Positions 44,711 to 54,249 of a stretch of 64,000 nt of DNA are shown here, piece after piece; within the stretch, counting starts at the first letter, position 1, and each line of letters starts with the position of its first letter. The notes under the pieces were generated by a model. The model was not told where the DNA came from, made no database searches, and saw only the letters and a list, made by a program, of their open reading frames with translations. The translations under genes were made by a program, and so were the position numbers. Source of the stretch: Rhodonellum sp041748555 (GTDB lineage Bacteria > Bacteroidota > Bacteroidia > Cytophagales > Cyclobacteriaceae); assembly GCA_041748555.1 (NCBI GenBank), contig JBGTDA010000093.1, forward strand, positions 1-64,000. Reading direction: 5' to 3'.

Positions 44711-44956
44711 GCGGGGACCCAAACATGGGTGACAATAAAATCTGAACTAGTAGAAGTTAAATCTCTCACTATAGATCAAAAAATAGTGATCATTAATTAG
44801 TGGGTATTGCTATGAGTCCTAAAAACTAGGTTACTGAGAGATAGAAAAGGAAACCGTTTTACCTAGCGAATTTTCATCATCTTCTTAAAAAAGGAAGGTT
44901 GTAAGTTAAAAGTAATAACCAAATCTTGATTTTTTAGAACCATAATCCTGAAACCT

Positions 44957-46370
44957 ATGGATTATTCATGGATTTTGAAATGCCTCTTGTCAACTGTCCG
45001 AAATTGTTTTTCAGGTTCAGGATTCCGGCTTTTTTTCCAACATGCTCTACTCATTTTGGCTTTCCTTTTTTCAGATTTTGCTTTAGGCATGCATGTGATG
45101 CATGAAATCCCAAAGCTGTTGGCCCCCATTGAATTTGACGGTAAAATTGAGACCGGCGAATGGGATGCTGTCGATACCCTTTCTTTTATCAGTCATTGGC
45201 CTGAATTTTCTGAAAAGCCCAACTCCAGGACTTTGTTCCGGGTAACTTATGATGAAAAGTTCCTCTATTTTTCAGCTTTATGCTTTGATCAGCCCAACCT
45301 TATCCAGGGTCCGAATTTCGAGCGTGACAATTGGGAGATGACCATGGATCATGTAGCAATCATTATGGATACCTACAATGACAATGAAAACGGGGTGATA
45401 TTTGTCGTAACCCCTACCAGTTCAAGGATTGACGTTAGTCTGAAAAATGATACCCAAGGTCCGGAACCTGTGGATCTTTCCTGGAATTCATTTTGGGAAG
45501 CATTGGTATCGAGGCACCAGGAGGGCTGGTCTATCGAGGCCAGAATTCCCTTTAGCAGTTTACGTTTTCAGTCCTCCGAAGGAAACGTAACGATGGGGTT
45601 GATTGCCTACCGATACATAGCCCGGGGAACGGCAGATGGATATATTTCCAAGTATTCCACCGGAGTGGGGGTTTTGGAGTTTCATAAAGCCATCAATGGC
45701 CAGAGACGTATCTTTTTCCAATGTAAACAACAAGCGGCCTTGGTTCACATCTCCATATTTCCTTGCAGGGGCAGGATTTCACCACGACAGAACTGAGGGA
45801 TCATTATCTCCCGAAAAAACAAATGACAACCAGTTAACTGCCGTATTGGACATACAACATGCACTGACCAACAATATGAACATGGATATTACGGTAAACA
45901 CGGATTTTGCCCAAGTGGAGGCAGATGATCAGGTCGTGAACCTTAGCCGTTTCTCTCTTTTCTTTCCCGAAAAGCGCCGCTTCTTTTTAGAGCGGTCGAG
46001 CATTATGGATTTTGGTTTTGAAAGCAACAACCGACTCTTTTATAGCCGCCGTATCGGCATCAACGAAGGTAGAATAAATCCTTTGTGGGGAGGAGTCCGT
46101 CTGGTGGGCAGGGTAAATAAATACGATGTGGGATTTCTGACAATGCAGTCTCGGGGAATAGAAGGGGCACCTTCTGAAAATTTCGGTGTAATCCGGTTGC
46201 GGAGAAAAGTGTCCGACAACAATTCCTACATAGGAGGAATTTTGACCACAAGAACCGATTTGAAAGGAGCCGTCAACCTGGCTTATGGGTTGGATGGAAT
46301 TATCAATTTGTTCGGTAATGACTACCTCAAAGTAAACTTTGCAGGAACCTACGACATGCATGATAATGCT
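44957..46370 (+). pseudogene. 5' part of a split DUF5916 outer-membrane protein gene
   Basis: The frame from 44957 codes for a signal-like segment and a carbohydrate-binding family-9-like domain (LLAPIEFDGKIETGEWDAV ... WSIEARIPFSSLRFQ). Near 45650 homology moves to another frame (IPPEWGFWSFIKPSMARDV, then YFLAGAGFHHD and DFAQVEADDQVVNLSRFSLF with FPEKRRFFLE), which is the DUF5916 barrel. It continues to KVNFAGTYDMHDNA at about 46370, where family similarity stops and foreign sequence begins. The remainder of the barrel resumes at 53344. The gene therefore carries at least one frameshift and a ~7-kb insertion. Confidence 0.88.
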
Positions 46371-46810
46371 TTGTGTATGAGTAGTAGCGGATTATTAGCC
46401 CTTTCCTGTCAAGCTATTATGAAAGTATCTCAAAAGTACAAGTTTTCAATTTACCACTTCGCCCGCTATTACTTATACATTTTGTTGGGGCATCGTGTTT
46501 TATTTTTTTATTCCACAATGTCAAACAGTCAAGACATTAATTATTTCTGTTCATGTCCTTTTAGAAGATCTTTTCAGTCGTGCGTTGGGCATTTTTGAAA
46601 ATTTCCTTTTTGGGTCTGAGTTGGTATGCATTTTACCTGCGTAGAGGAGTGCGATGGGAAAAGCAAGTGTTTGACTGAATGGATTGGAGTGCAACGGAAA
46701 GGAATGAAGGAATGCTCTTGCTGTGAGGTGCAGGAAGTGGGTGAATGAAAAGAGTGAGGAACGAACGAATGCAATGAACCTACTGGAAGCACATGGGTGG
46801 GGGTTGGCTT
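46371..46810. other. Non-coding left flank of the inserted segment
   Basis: About 440 bases without a credible gene. It includes GCCCGCTATTACTTATACAT followed by TTTTGTTGGGGCATCG (46461-46495), and 90 bases later GCGTTGGGCATTTTTG (46583-46598); the shared GTTGGG(G)CAT sequence may be a recombination-site-like repeat. The last 200 bases are purine-rich with many GGAATGAA-like motifs. Confidence 0.4.
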
Positions 46811-47191
46811 TTACAGAGAATAAGAAATGATTTTATTTACAATTAATATTGCAATGACTATCCAAATGATAATTATCAAAGTAAATCCAAACCAATTCTT
46901 TCTCGGTGACCAATGATAGGTAGAAGCATTTATACGGGCATCTTCATAAACGGATTTAGGAGTTAGTGAAATTGCTAAATAAATACCAATCGGGAGCAAT
47001 ATCAAATCATCCAAAAAATCAATCACGGGGATGAAATCAGGGATTAGGTCTATTGGACTTAATGCATAAGCAAGCGTTAAATAAATTAACCATTTAGCAT
47101 ACCATGGAGTCCTATCATCTTTGCTGACGAGATAAATAATAACCAATTGAAGCTTCAATTTTTTAGCCCAGTCCCTGATTTTTCTTAGCAT
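46811..47191 (-). CDS. DUF1232 (YkvA-like) membrane protein
   Basis: A 126-residue protein with the DUF1232 signature YALSPIDLIPDFIPVIDFLDD (residues ~41-61) flanked by hydrophobic segments, and an additional C-terminal transmembrane helix (WFGFTLIIIIWIVIAILIVN). The role of the family is unknown, though it often accompanies transport and stress genes. It is the last gene of the inserted efflux cluster, 24 bases after the CzcB-type gene, and so probably part of the same transcript. Confidence 0.88.
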   Translation of the reverse strand: MLRKIRDWAKKLKLQLVIIYLVSKDDRTPWYAKWLIYLTLAYALSPIDLIPDFIPVIDFLDDLILLPIGIYLAISLTPKSVYEDARINASTYHWSPRKNWFGFTLIIIIWIVIAILIVNKIISYSL

Positions 47192-47215
47192 TTGTATATT
47201 CTGATATTGAGATAT

Positions 47216-48406
47216 TTAGTCATCATCACCCTCGCCTTTATTCATTTCTGACTTCAAGTAATTTGCTCCTTTAACTACTATTTGGGAGTTGAAATCTATT
47301 GAAGATTCATTCTTGATTTGAACTTGTCCTTGATTGCTCCTTCCTATGTTGATTTTCACCTTTGTAAAGACAACTTCATCATTAGTGGTGGAATCTTGTA
47401 TGGGGAGTGATTGAATGAAAATAAACGAATCGTCTTGATCGAAAATAATAGCTTCTTCGGGAAGAGTTGAAACAGCAATTGGCTGTGAGTATATATCTGC
47501 CTCTATATAAAGCCCAGGGATTAAAACAGGATTTGCATCAAAATGAGCAATTACTTTTATAGTACGTGAGGTTAAATCCAATGAACTACCAACTGAGGAA
47601 ATTTTAGCTGAATATGTTGGGCTGTTATCAGTTGATGAGACTTTAAAAGAAATCATTTGATTTGCTTTAATCTTCCCAAGATTCTTTTCAAAAACATTCA
47701 ATTCTAAATAAGCACCTTTGTTATTGATTACTTCCATAATTGACTGCTGTGGCAAAATAGACTGGCCTTTGAATCCTGTCACTTTAGTTACTACTCCTGA
47801 AATAGGAGAACGCAGATATACGGTTGATTGAATTTTTCCTTGCACCACATTCTCTGGGTTTATGCCCATTAGTTTAAGTTTTTCACTCAATGAATTTTTT
47901 AAGGCTACCATACTTTGTAAATCAGATTCTGCTTGTTGTAATTTTTTCATAGCAGTCACATTAGAATCACTCAGCAATTGTTGTCTGTCAAGTTCTTTCA
48001 GTAGAAAATTATATTGACTTTGGGCTTGAAGATACTCCTGTTGAAGCTGAATAAAATTAGGATGTTTGAGAGAGACCAGAACGTCACCTTGATTTACTTT
48101 CTCGCCTTCCATGTGATAGATTTTGTCAATAAAACATTCATACAAAGCATTAATTGAAGCTCGATCATTTGGAGGAAGCTGAATCAATCCATTTGCATTT
48201 ACAATTTCGGCTAGCGTGTCTTGTGTAAGGTGTCCGATTTCTATTTCAGCATTTTTTATTTGGTCAAGCGTGAGTTCCACTTGGTTTGCGTTCAGCTTTT
48301 GTACGGTTGAATCATTCGTACCAGAATCCTCTTTTTTATTTCCACTATTACATGATGCCAGTATGATTGTGACTGCTACTATTGATATATATGTGATATT
48401 TTTCAT
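47216..48406 (-). CDS. Efflux RND periplasmic adaptor (CzcB/CusB-type lipoprotein)
   Basis: A 396-residue membrane-fusion protein with a lipoprotein signal (lipobox ILASC, Cys19). Residues ~80-100 and ~195-220 form the barrel-sandwich halves (EGEKVNQGDVLVSLKHPNF and LRSPISGVVTKVTGFKGQSI), separated by an alpha-hairpin (LQQEYLQAQSQYNFLLKELDRQ ...), followed by beta-barrel and membrane-proximal domains (LPEEAIIFDQDDSFIFIQ). It links the inner-membrane pump and outer-membrane channel. The CzcA-TolC fusion gene ends 21 bases before its start. The tail MNKGEGDDD is acidic and could bind cations. Confidence 0.93.
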   Translation of the reverse strand: MKNITYISIVAVTIILASCNSGNKKEDSGTNDSTVQKLNANQVELTLDQIKNAEIEIGHLTQDTLAEIVNANGLIQLPPNDRASINALYECFIDKIYHMEGEKVNQGDVLVSLKHPNFIQLQQEYLQAQSQYNFLLKELDRQQLLSDSNVTAMKKLQQAESDLQSMVALKNSLSEKLKLMGINPENVVQGKIQSTVYLRSPISGVVTKVTGFKGQSILPQQSIMEVINNKGAYLELNVFEKNLGKIKANQMISFKVSSTDNSPTYSAKISSVGSSLDLTSRTIKVIAHFDANPVLIPGLYIEADIYSQPIAVSTLPEEAIIFDQDDSFIFIQSLPIQDSTTNDEVVFTKVKINIGRSNQGQVQIKNESSIDFNSQIVVKGANYLKSEMNKGEGDDD

Positions 48407-48427
48407 GATGTTTCTTTTAAAGATTGA

Positions 48428-51400
48428 TTAATTGTTACCCAACAAGTACTCCACAGAAATGATAGCCTGATTAAGCTGATTTAAGTTGTCCAAATACCTG
48501 AATTGTATATCCATAGATTGTGTCAATCCATTAATATATTCCAGATAGGTAAGTTCTCCTTCTTTGAATCCAAGATTAGATTGAGTTAAGATCAGTTCAG
48601 CTTGAGGCAATCCTGTGTTGGTATAATATTCATTGGATCTCAGTAATTTTTGATATGCCTGATAGCTGGTGATGAAGTCAGCATTCAACTGATTTTGTAA
48701 TTGCTGATAATCTAGCTCAGCAGCCTGAGCATGCAATTTTGTAGAGTGGATTTGTGAGGTATGCGGTTTAAACCAAATTGGAATTGCAATCCCTACCTGA
48801 ACACTTTGAAATTGAGCACTCTTACCAGCAAATTCGTTAACTCCATTAATATCATAATAACCTTGAAGCGATTGATTTATATACCCAATATTAAAGTCTG
48901 GTAATGTTTGAGCTTTGGCTACTTTCACTTTTTGCTCCTCTATGTCTATGGCCTGTTTACTAAGTTGGAGTGATGGGTTATTAGATAAACCGCTACTGTC
49001 CAATACAAACTGTTGGGAGTAGGCAAATGGGATGTTGGAATTTGCATCTACATTTTGTGAGGTATTTAAAAGTATTTGCAATCTGTTTTGCCATGCCTTA
49101 ATCTCTGATTCATTCTGCAATAGCTGATTTTCGGTTTCCTGAGATTTTGAAACAGCTGTAGTGTTTTCTAATAAATTTGCTTCTCCTGTTTGAAATCGAA
49201 GCTTGGTAGCCTTCACCAACTCCTTGTAAATGGAATCTTGTTGAATCAGTATTTTATGTGTTTCCTGCAAATACCTGAGGTAGTAGAAAACGGATTTTAC
49301 TTCATTAATGAGTGCATTTCTTGTAATCTGTTTTTTGATTTCCTGACTTTCAACATTCTCTTGCAACAGCTTAGAACGCTGAACATAATAAGTTGGGAAA
49401 GCGAAGCTTTGGCCAATAGTGAATCCTTTGTCTTTATAGAAACTATTGGTTTCCCCATACAGAAAATCGACATTGGTTTTTGGCAAATCGAATGATTTGC
49501 CTTTTAATTTTTGTTCTGCCTGAACCCGATATTGCTCAGCTTGAAGCCCTGGATTGTTTGCCAATGCAGTATCAATGGCAACTTCAAGTGAAATAGGAAT
49601 TGGTTGTTTATTAGACTGAGCATTAGTAGTAAATGGACTTAGACACATTAAAAAGAGTACGCCTGCTATAGGAATTGCTTTCTTCAATTTAGGTGGTCGT
49701 TCCATTAACGTATAAAGAATAGGAAGAACAATTAAGGTCAAAAGTGTGGCAGTTAGAATACCCCCAATCACTACTGTAGCCAATGGTCTTTGTACCTCTG
49801 CACCAGCGGATGATGAAACAGCCATAGGCAGAAACCCAAGAATGTCAGTGGATGCTGTTAGAAAGATAGGTCTTAAACGAGAGGTAGTTGCTTGTATCAG
49901 TCGATTCCGAATATCGGTTACTCCTTGTTCTTTTAATTCATTCAAACTACTGATTAATACTAAACCATTGAGAACAGCTACCCCAAACAAAGCGATGAAA
50001 CCAACACCCGCAGAGATACTAAATGGCATATCCCTTATCCATAAAGCAAATACTCCACCGACCGCAGCAAACGGAATGGCAGTATAGATGAGGATTGTTT
50101 GTTTTACAGATTTGAGACTGATATACAGAATGAAGAAAATGAGCACCAATGCAATAGGTATTACAACAGACAATCTTTTTGTTGCTCTCAGTAAGTTTTC
50201 AAACTGTCCGCCATAGGTTATATAGTATCCTGACGGAAGATTGAGTTTACTATTTAGCTCCTTTTTTATATCAACAACAAGAGACTGAATGTCTCTATTC
50301 CTCACATTGACACCAATAACTATCCTACGGTGCGTATCATCTCTTGATATAAGCCCTGGAGCATCCTTCAATTGAATAGATGCTACTTCCTCTAATGGGA
50401 TTTTAGACCCATTGGGCAAAGGAATATATAATTGCTTGATGGAATTAATATCTTGTCTGAAAGGCTTTTGTAAACGAACGACCATGTCAAAACGTTTTTC
50501 GCCTTCAAAGAATTGACCTGTAATAGCACCAGAGAATGCTGTATTGATAGCAAGATTGAGATCGGCAATTGTTAAATCATACTGAGCCAATCTATCACGT
50601 TTATATTCAATGTTTATTTGTGGTAAACCTGCTATCTGTTCTGTTCGAACATCTGCTGCACCTGATATAGGTTGAACAAGTTCTGCCGCCTTGTTGCCTA
50701 AGTCTTGTAGTATTGTTAAATCTTCTCCATAAATTTTAATGGCTAAATCTGACTTAACACCTGTTAACAGTTCATTAAATCGCATTTCAATTGGTTGAGA
50801 AAATTCAACGGAAATTCCCGGTAGGGTGGCAATGGCTTCTTCCATTTTGGCGGCTAATTCTTCCGTTGTAGATGCAGAAACCCATTCACTTTTTTCTTTA
50901 AGTTTCACCATTATATCAGCTCCCTCAATAGGCATAGGGTCGGTTGGTACTTCCGCTGATCCGATTTTAGTAACGACCGATTCTACTTCAGGAAAATTAT
51001 CCAATAATATCTTCTCCAGTTTGGTCATGTTCTTTACCATTTCCTGCAAAGAAGTTCCTGGACTCATTCTGGTTTCAAGTGCGAAATCACCTTCTTCCAG
51101 TTTGGGAATAAACTCTCCGCCCATATTTAGAAAAATGAAGACAGTAGCTATCAGTAAGATGACGGCAGAAGAAAGTATCCAAATTCTTAGTTCAAGGGCT
51201 TTAATAAGAATGGGGGTATATAGCTTTTCAAGCCACTTCATAAATTTCTCACCCCAACTGATTTTCTTTTTAGGTTTACTGTAAAGCAACCATGCAGATA
51301 CCATTGGTACATAAGTAAGGCAGAGTACCATGGCTCCAATTATGGCAAACCCGAAAGTCAGAGCCATTGGAACAAACATTTTTCCTTCAACACCCTGTAG

Positions 51401-52807
51401 AGATAATATGGGCAGAAACACAATAAGAATGATGATTTGACCAAAAATGGCAGAGTTCATCATCCTTTGAGATGAATCAATAGCTATGTCATTGATTTTA
51501 CTGCGTTTATCAGAATTTGTGAGATTTGAAAGGTTATCGTTCTTTAACACCAATTGTACAGCCATAAACTCTACTATGATTACTGCACCATCCACTATAA
51601 TTCCAAAGTCAAGTGCACCAAGGCTCATGAGGTTGGCAGATACGCCAAAAACGTTCATCATTCCCAATGCAAAAAGCATGGATAAAGGTATTACCGAGGC
51701 AACTATCAATCCTGACCTAAAATTTCCAAGCAAGAATACCAAGGCAAAGATCACAATGAGACCTCCCAGCATAAGGTTTTCCTTTACAGTACTGGTTGTT
51801 TTGTTGATTAGTTTAGTGCGGTCAACAAAGGGCTTGATGACAACACCTTCAGGAAGAGTCTTTTGAATTTCAGCAATTCTTGCCTTGACATCATCTATAA
51901 CATTAAAGGTATTTGCATCCTTCAACATCAATACTATGCCAATCACTGTCTCACCTTTGCCGTCTTTAGTTGCTGCTCCGAAACGGGGGGCATATCCAAT
52001 ACCCGCTTTACCTATATCGGCTATGGTCACGGGAATATTGTTTCGCTTAGTGACAACAATACTATTGATTTCGTCAATTGAACTTACAAGACCTTTTCCC
52101 CTGATAAAATAAAGGTTTGCACCCTTTTCTATGTAGCTGCCTCCTGTATTTTGATTATTCTTCTGAAGGGCAGTAAATACTTCACTCAGCGTTAAATCGA
52201 ATGCATTGAGCTTATTGGGGTTAATGGCCACTTCATACTGTTTTAGATAACCGCCCCAACTGTTGATTTCAACAATTCCTTTCGTACCTGATAGCTGTCT
52301 TTTGATTGTCCAATCTTGTATTGTTCTTAATTCTGTGGCATCATATTGTGATTCATACCCAGGTAATGCTTCAACGGTGTATTGGTATATTTCGCCCAAT
52401 CCCGAAGTAATAGGCCCCATTTGAGGAATACCATATTCCGCACCAATGTTTTGTTCAGCTTCTTTGAGTTTTTCGCTCACCAATTGTCGGGGTAAAAATG
52501 TCCCCATACTTTCATCAAACACCACTGTAACTATGGACAGACCAAAGCGTGAAATAGAACGAATTTCCTGAACACCGGGAAGGTTATTCATGGCCAGTTC
52601 TACAGGGTAGGTAATGTATTGCTCGACTTCCTGAGCGGCAAGGCTTTCGGAGGTAGTAATAATTTGAACCTGATTATTTGTAATGTCAGGAACGGCATCA
52701 ATTGGAATATTGGTTAATGAATACGAACCCCACCCTATAATAATGGCCGTAAACAGTCCGATGATTAGCTTATTCCTTACGGAAAAAGCAATGATATTAT
52801 TTATCAT
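48428..52807 (-). CDS. czcA: CzcA-type heavy-metal RND pump fused to a TolC-family channel
   Basis: A 1459-residue fusion. Residues 1-~1030 are an HME-RND pump (MINNIIAFSVRNKLIIGLF; TM4 motif DFGIIVDGAVIIVE, the form seen in CzcA-like Co/Zn/Cd pumps; SGYYITYGGQFENLLRATKRL). From M1035 a signal-peptide-like stretch (IPIAGVLFLMCLSPFTTNAQS) leads into an outer-membrane efflux protein of ~400 residues with two OEP helical repeats (LEVAIDTALANNPGLQAEQY ... YLEYINGLTQSMDIQFRYLDNLNQL). Such fusions are known in Bacteroidota; cleavage at the internal signal may release the channel. Metal specificity is inferred from the motif. Confidence 0.94.
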   Translation of the reverse strand: MINNIIAFSVRNKLIIGLFTAIIIGWGSYSLTNIPIDAVPDITNNQVQIITTSESLAAQEVEQYITYPVELAMNNLPGVQEIRSISRFGLSIVTVVFDESMGTFLPRQLVSEKLKEAEQNIGAEYGIPQMGPITSGLGEIYQYTVEALPGYESQYDATELRTIQDWTIKRQLSGTKGIVEINSWGGYLKQYEVAINPNKLNAFDLTLSEVFTALQKNNQNTGGSYIEKGANLYFIRGKGLVSSIDEINSIVVTKRNNIPVTIADIGKAGIGYAPRFGAATKDGKGETVIGIVLMLKDANTFNVIDDVKARIAEIQKTLPEGVVIKPFVDRTKLINKTTSTVKENLMLGGLIVIFALVFLLGNFRSGLIVASVIPLSMLFALGMMNVFGVSANLMSLGALDFGIIVDGAVIIVEFMAVQLVLKNDNLSNLTNSDKRSKINDIAIDSSQRMMNSAIFGQIIILIVFLPILSLQGVEGKMFVPMALTFGFAIIGAMVLCLTYVPMVSAWLLYSKPKKKISWGEKFMKWLEKLYTPILIKALELRIWILSSAVILLIATVFIFLNMGGEFIPKLEEGDFALETRMSPGTSLQEMVKNMTKLEKILLDNFPEVESVVTKIGSAEVPTDPMPIEGADIMVKLKEKSEWVSASTTEELAAKMEEAIATLPGISVEFSQPIEMRFNELLTGVKSDLAIKIYGEDLTILQDLGNKAAELVQPISGAADVRTEQIAGLPQINIEYKRDRLAQYDLTIADLNLAINTAFSGAITGQFFEGEKRFDMVVRLQKPFRQDINSIKQLYIPLPNGSKIPLEEVASIQLKDAPGLISRDDTHRRIVIGVNVRNRDIQSLVVDIKKELNSKLNLPSGYYITYGGQFENLLRATKRLSVVIPIALVLIFFILYISLKSVKQTILIYTAIPFAAVGGVFALWIRDMPFSISAGVGFIALFGVAVLNGLVLISSLNELKEQGVTDIRNRLIQATTSRLRPIFLTASTDILGFLPMAVSSSAGAEVQRPLATVVIGGILTATLLTLIVLPILYTLMERPPKLKKAIPIAGVLFLMCLSPFTTNAQSNKQPIPISLEVAIDTALANNPGLQAEQYRVQAEQKLKGKSFDLPKTNVDFLYGETNSFYKDKGFTIGQSFAFPTYYVQRSKLLQENVESQEIKKQITRNALINEVKSVFYYLRYLQETHKILIQQDSIYKELVKATKLRFQTGEANLLENTTAVSKSQETENQLLQNESEIKAWQNRLQILLNTSQNVDANSNIPFAYSQQFVLDSSGLSNNPSLQLSKQAIDIEEQKVKVAKAQTLPDFNIGYINQSLQGYYDINGVNEFAGKSAQFQSVQVGIAIPIWFKPHTSQIHSTKLHAQAAELDYQQLQNQLNADFITSYQAYQKLLRSNEYYTNTGLPQAELILTQSNLGFKEGELTYLEYINGLTQSMDIQFRYLDNLNQLNQAIISVEYLLGNN

Positions 52808-52913
52808 GAATGAATACTTTTAGAAATTGAACAAAACACTGGAATGCACGGATACAAAGAGCCTAAAGGCTACAACCGACATTCATTGAAAAAAAAGAAG
52901 TGAGTGTTTGGGC

Positions 52914-53234
52914 TTAAATAAGCCACGTGCAATTTCTAATAAAGAGCCGTAAAGACGGAGATGGAATTATTTCATTGATTTCAAATGCACATGAAACAAC
53001 TTGGAGTTGAGGAGCACTGAAAGTATGAAAGGAGTGTAAAGGATTAAAAGTAAGATCAGGATTTATTGAGAAATCCTGCGATGTGCCAATATTACTTGAA
53101 TGAGATGCCGTAACGTAAGAATCAAACACATCACCCCATGTCTGCTGCACACCACCTATTTCAATCTCGAAAAAGGCAATGCAATACGCAAGAGCAACAA
53201 GTGGAAGTAATATTTTGAAACCTAGTTTTGGCAC
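52914..53234 (-). CDS. Small exported protein upstream of the efflux pump
   Basis: A 106-residue protein starting at a GTG (53234), with a hydrophobic N-terminus (LGFKILLPLVALAYCIAFFEI) that can act as signal or anchor. The rest is rich in Ser, Asn and Phe and includes HSFHTFSAPQLQVVSCAFEI. No family name is recalled, but short exported proteins of this sort often precede metal efflux genes and may bind metal or regulate. It is 106 bases before the CzcA-like start in the same direction. His and Cys residues give some support for metal contact. Confidence 0.6.
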   Translation of the reverse strand: MPKLGFKILLPLVALAYCIAFFEIEIGGVQQTWGDVFDSYVTASHSSNIGTSQDFSINPDLTFNPLHSFHTFSAPQLQVVSCAFEINEIIPSPSLRLFIRNCTWLI

Positions 53235-53292
53235 TTACTTTTTTTAAAGTATTAAAGCCTGAAACGCTAAGATATGGAATTTATTGTGTGGT

Positions 53293-53345
53293 TTACTCGT
53301 CATTTTCATTATCAATTTGTTCGTTGAGTTGTTTTACATGTGCCC
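53293..53345 (-). pseudogene. Last codons of a gene truncated by the insertion border
   Basis: On the minus strand a stop at 53295-53293 is preceded by in-frame codons for GAHVKQLNEQIDNENDE up to the insert border. The charged, helix-like sequence looks like a natural protein C-terminus. The rest of that gene would have lain where DUF5916 sequence now is. The tract is short, so chance is possible. Confidence 0.35.
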
Positions 53346-54164
53346 CAATATCTCCACATCAGGTTTTTTGAAGAACAGGAAAAGAATTTATGCCATGTGG
53401 GAAAACCGTTCACAGGTAGGTTTCAATTATTCCCTAAGTTATTCGCAAGTAGATCAGAATTATTCACCCGGTTTGGGATTTGAACTGAGAAGTGATTTTA
53501 AATCAACCGGGGACGGATTTCCTATGGATGGTTCACCCCCAAAAGTAAATCCCTTCGGTACATGAGGGTGGATCTGAATGCCACCGCCTTTTTCTCCAAT
53601 TCATCCAACCAAATGGAAAGTTTATTGACAGCAACATCTTTCTATGTGGAATGGATCAAGAATAACAATCTTCTTCTTACTTTAAACAGGTTTTACGATA
53701 AGGTGCCGACTGCTTTCGGCCTTTCCAAATCCGTTGAGATATTGCCTGGTGAATATGTAAACAAAGACATAACAGTGACCTATCAAAGCCCTCCTGTAGA
53801 TTTTCTTAATGCCATACTTACCGCTACCACCGGCACCTTTTACGGAGGCAACCGGTTTTCCGCAGGCATTACACCTTCCTATGTCATCTCGAAATATTTT
53901 ACGTTGAGCGGATTTTATCAATACAATCATATTTCTTTTACGAATACTTCTGACTATGTTGCCCATGTGGCCAGGCTCAAAGTGGCCACAGCTTTGAATG
54001 TTAAGTTAAGCATAAATGCGTTTTTACAGGCTAATTCTTTGACTCAGGTGAGTGCTTTGAATTTCAGGCTTCGCTACAATCCCAAGGACGGAAATGACTT
54101 GTATCTGGTCTATAACGAAACCATAAACAACCATGGCAAAAGAGACCCATACCTGCCTTTCTAG
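53344..54164 (+). pseudogene. 3' part of the split DUF5916 gene
   Basis: Resumes at PNISTSGFLKNRKRIYAMWE with the barrel segments SQVGFNYSLSYSQVDQNYSP-GLGFELRSDF. Around 53540-53560 there is another frameshift, after which the frame reads RVDLNATAFFSNSSNQMESL and ends with LNFRLRYNPKDGNDLYLVYN, the standard C-terminal end of DUF5916 proteins. Together with 44957-46370 it rebuilds most of a ~750-residue outer-membrane protein. Start codons in this part are accidental. Confidence 0.87.
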
Positions 54165-54249
54165 GACTACCGTGCCCTGATTTTAAAGTATATTTATACT
54201 TTCATTTGGTGCAATGATCTTGGGAGAGCGGTTTGGAAAAACTGTTGGG

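Larger units (their letters stand above)
46371..53345. mobile_element. ~7-kb inserted segment carrying a Czc-type metal efflux operon
   Basis: The boundaries are the points where the DUF5916 reading breaks off (about 46370) and resumes (about 53344). The insert holds a DUF1232 gene, a CzcB-type adaptor, a CzcA-TolC fusion and a small exported protein, all on the minus strand. I found no transposase, integrase, terminal inverted repeat or clear target duplication. At the right edge the insert appears to start inside the last 17 codons of another gene. It may be a fragment of a larger element brought in by illegitimate or homologous recombination. Confidence 0.7.

Noticed and set aside
46574..46792. 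Minus-strand 72-residue frame in the left flank of the insert.
   Set aside because: Composition (Ser, His, Phe, Pro) reflects translation of purine-rich repeats on the opposite strand.
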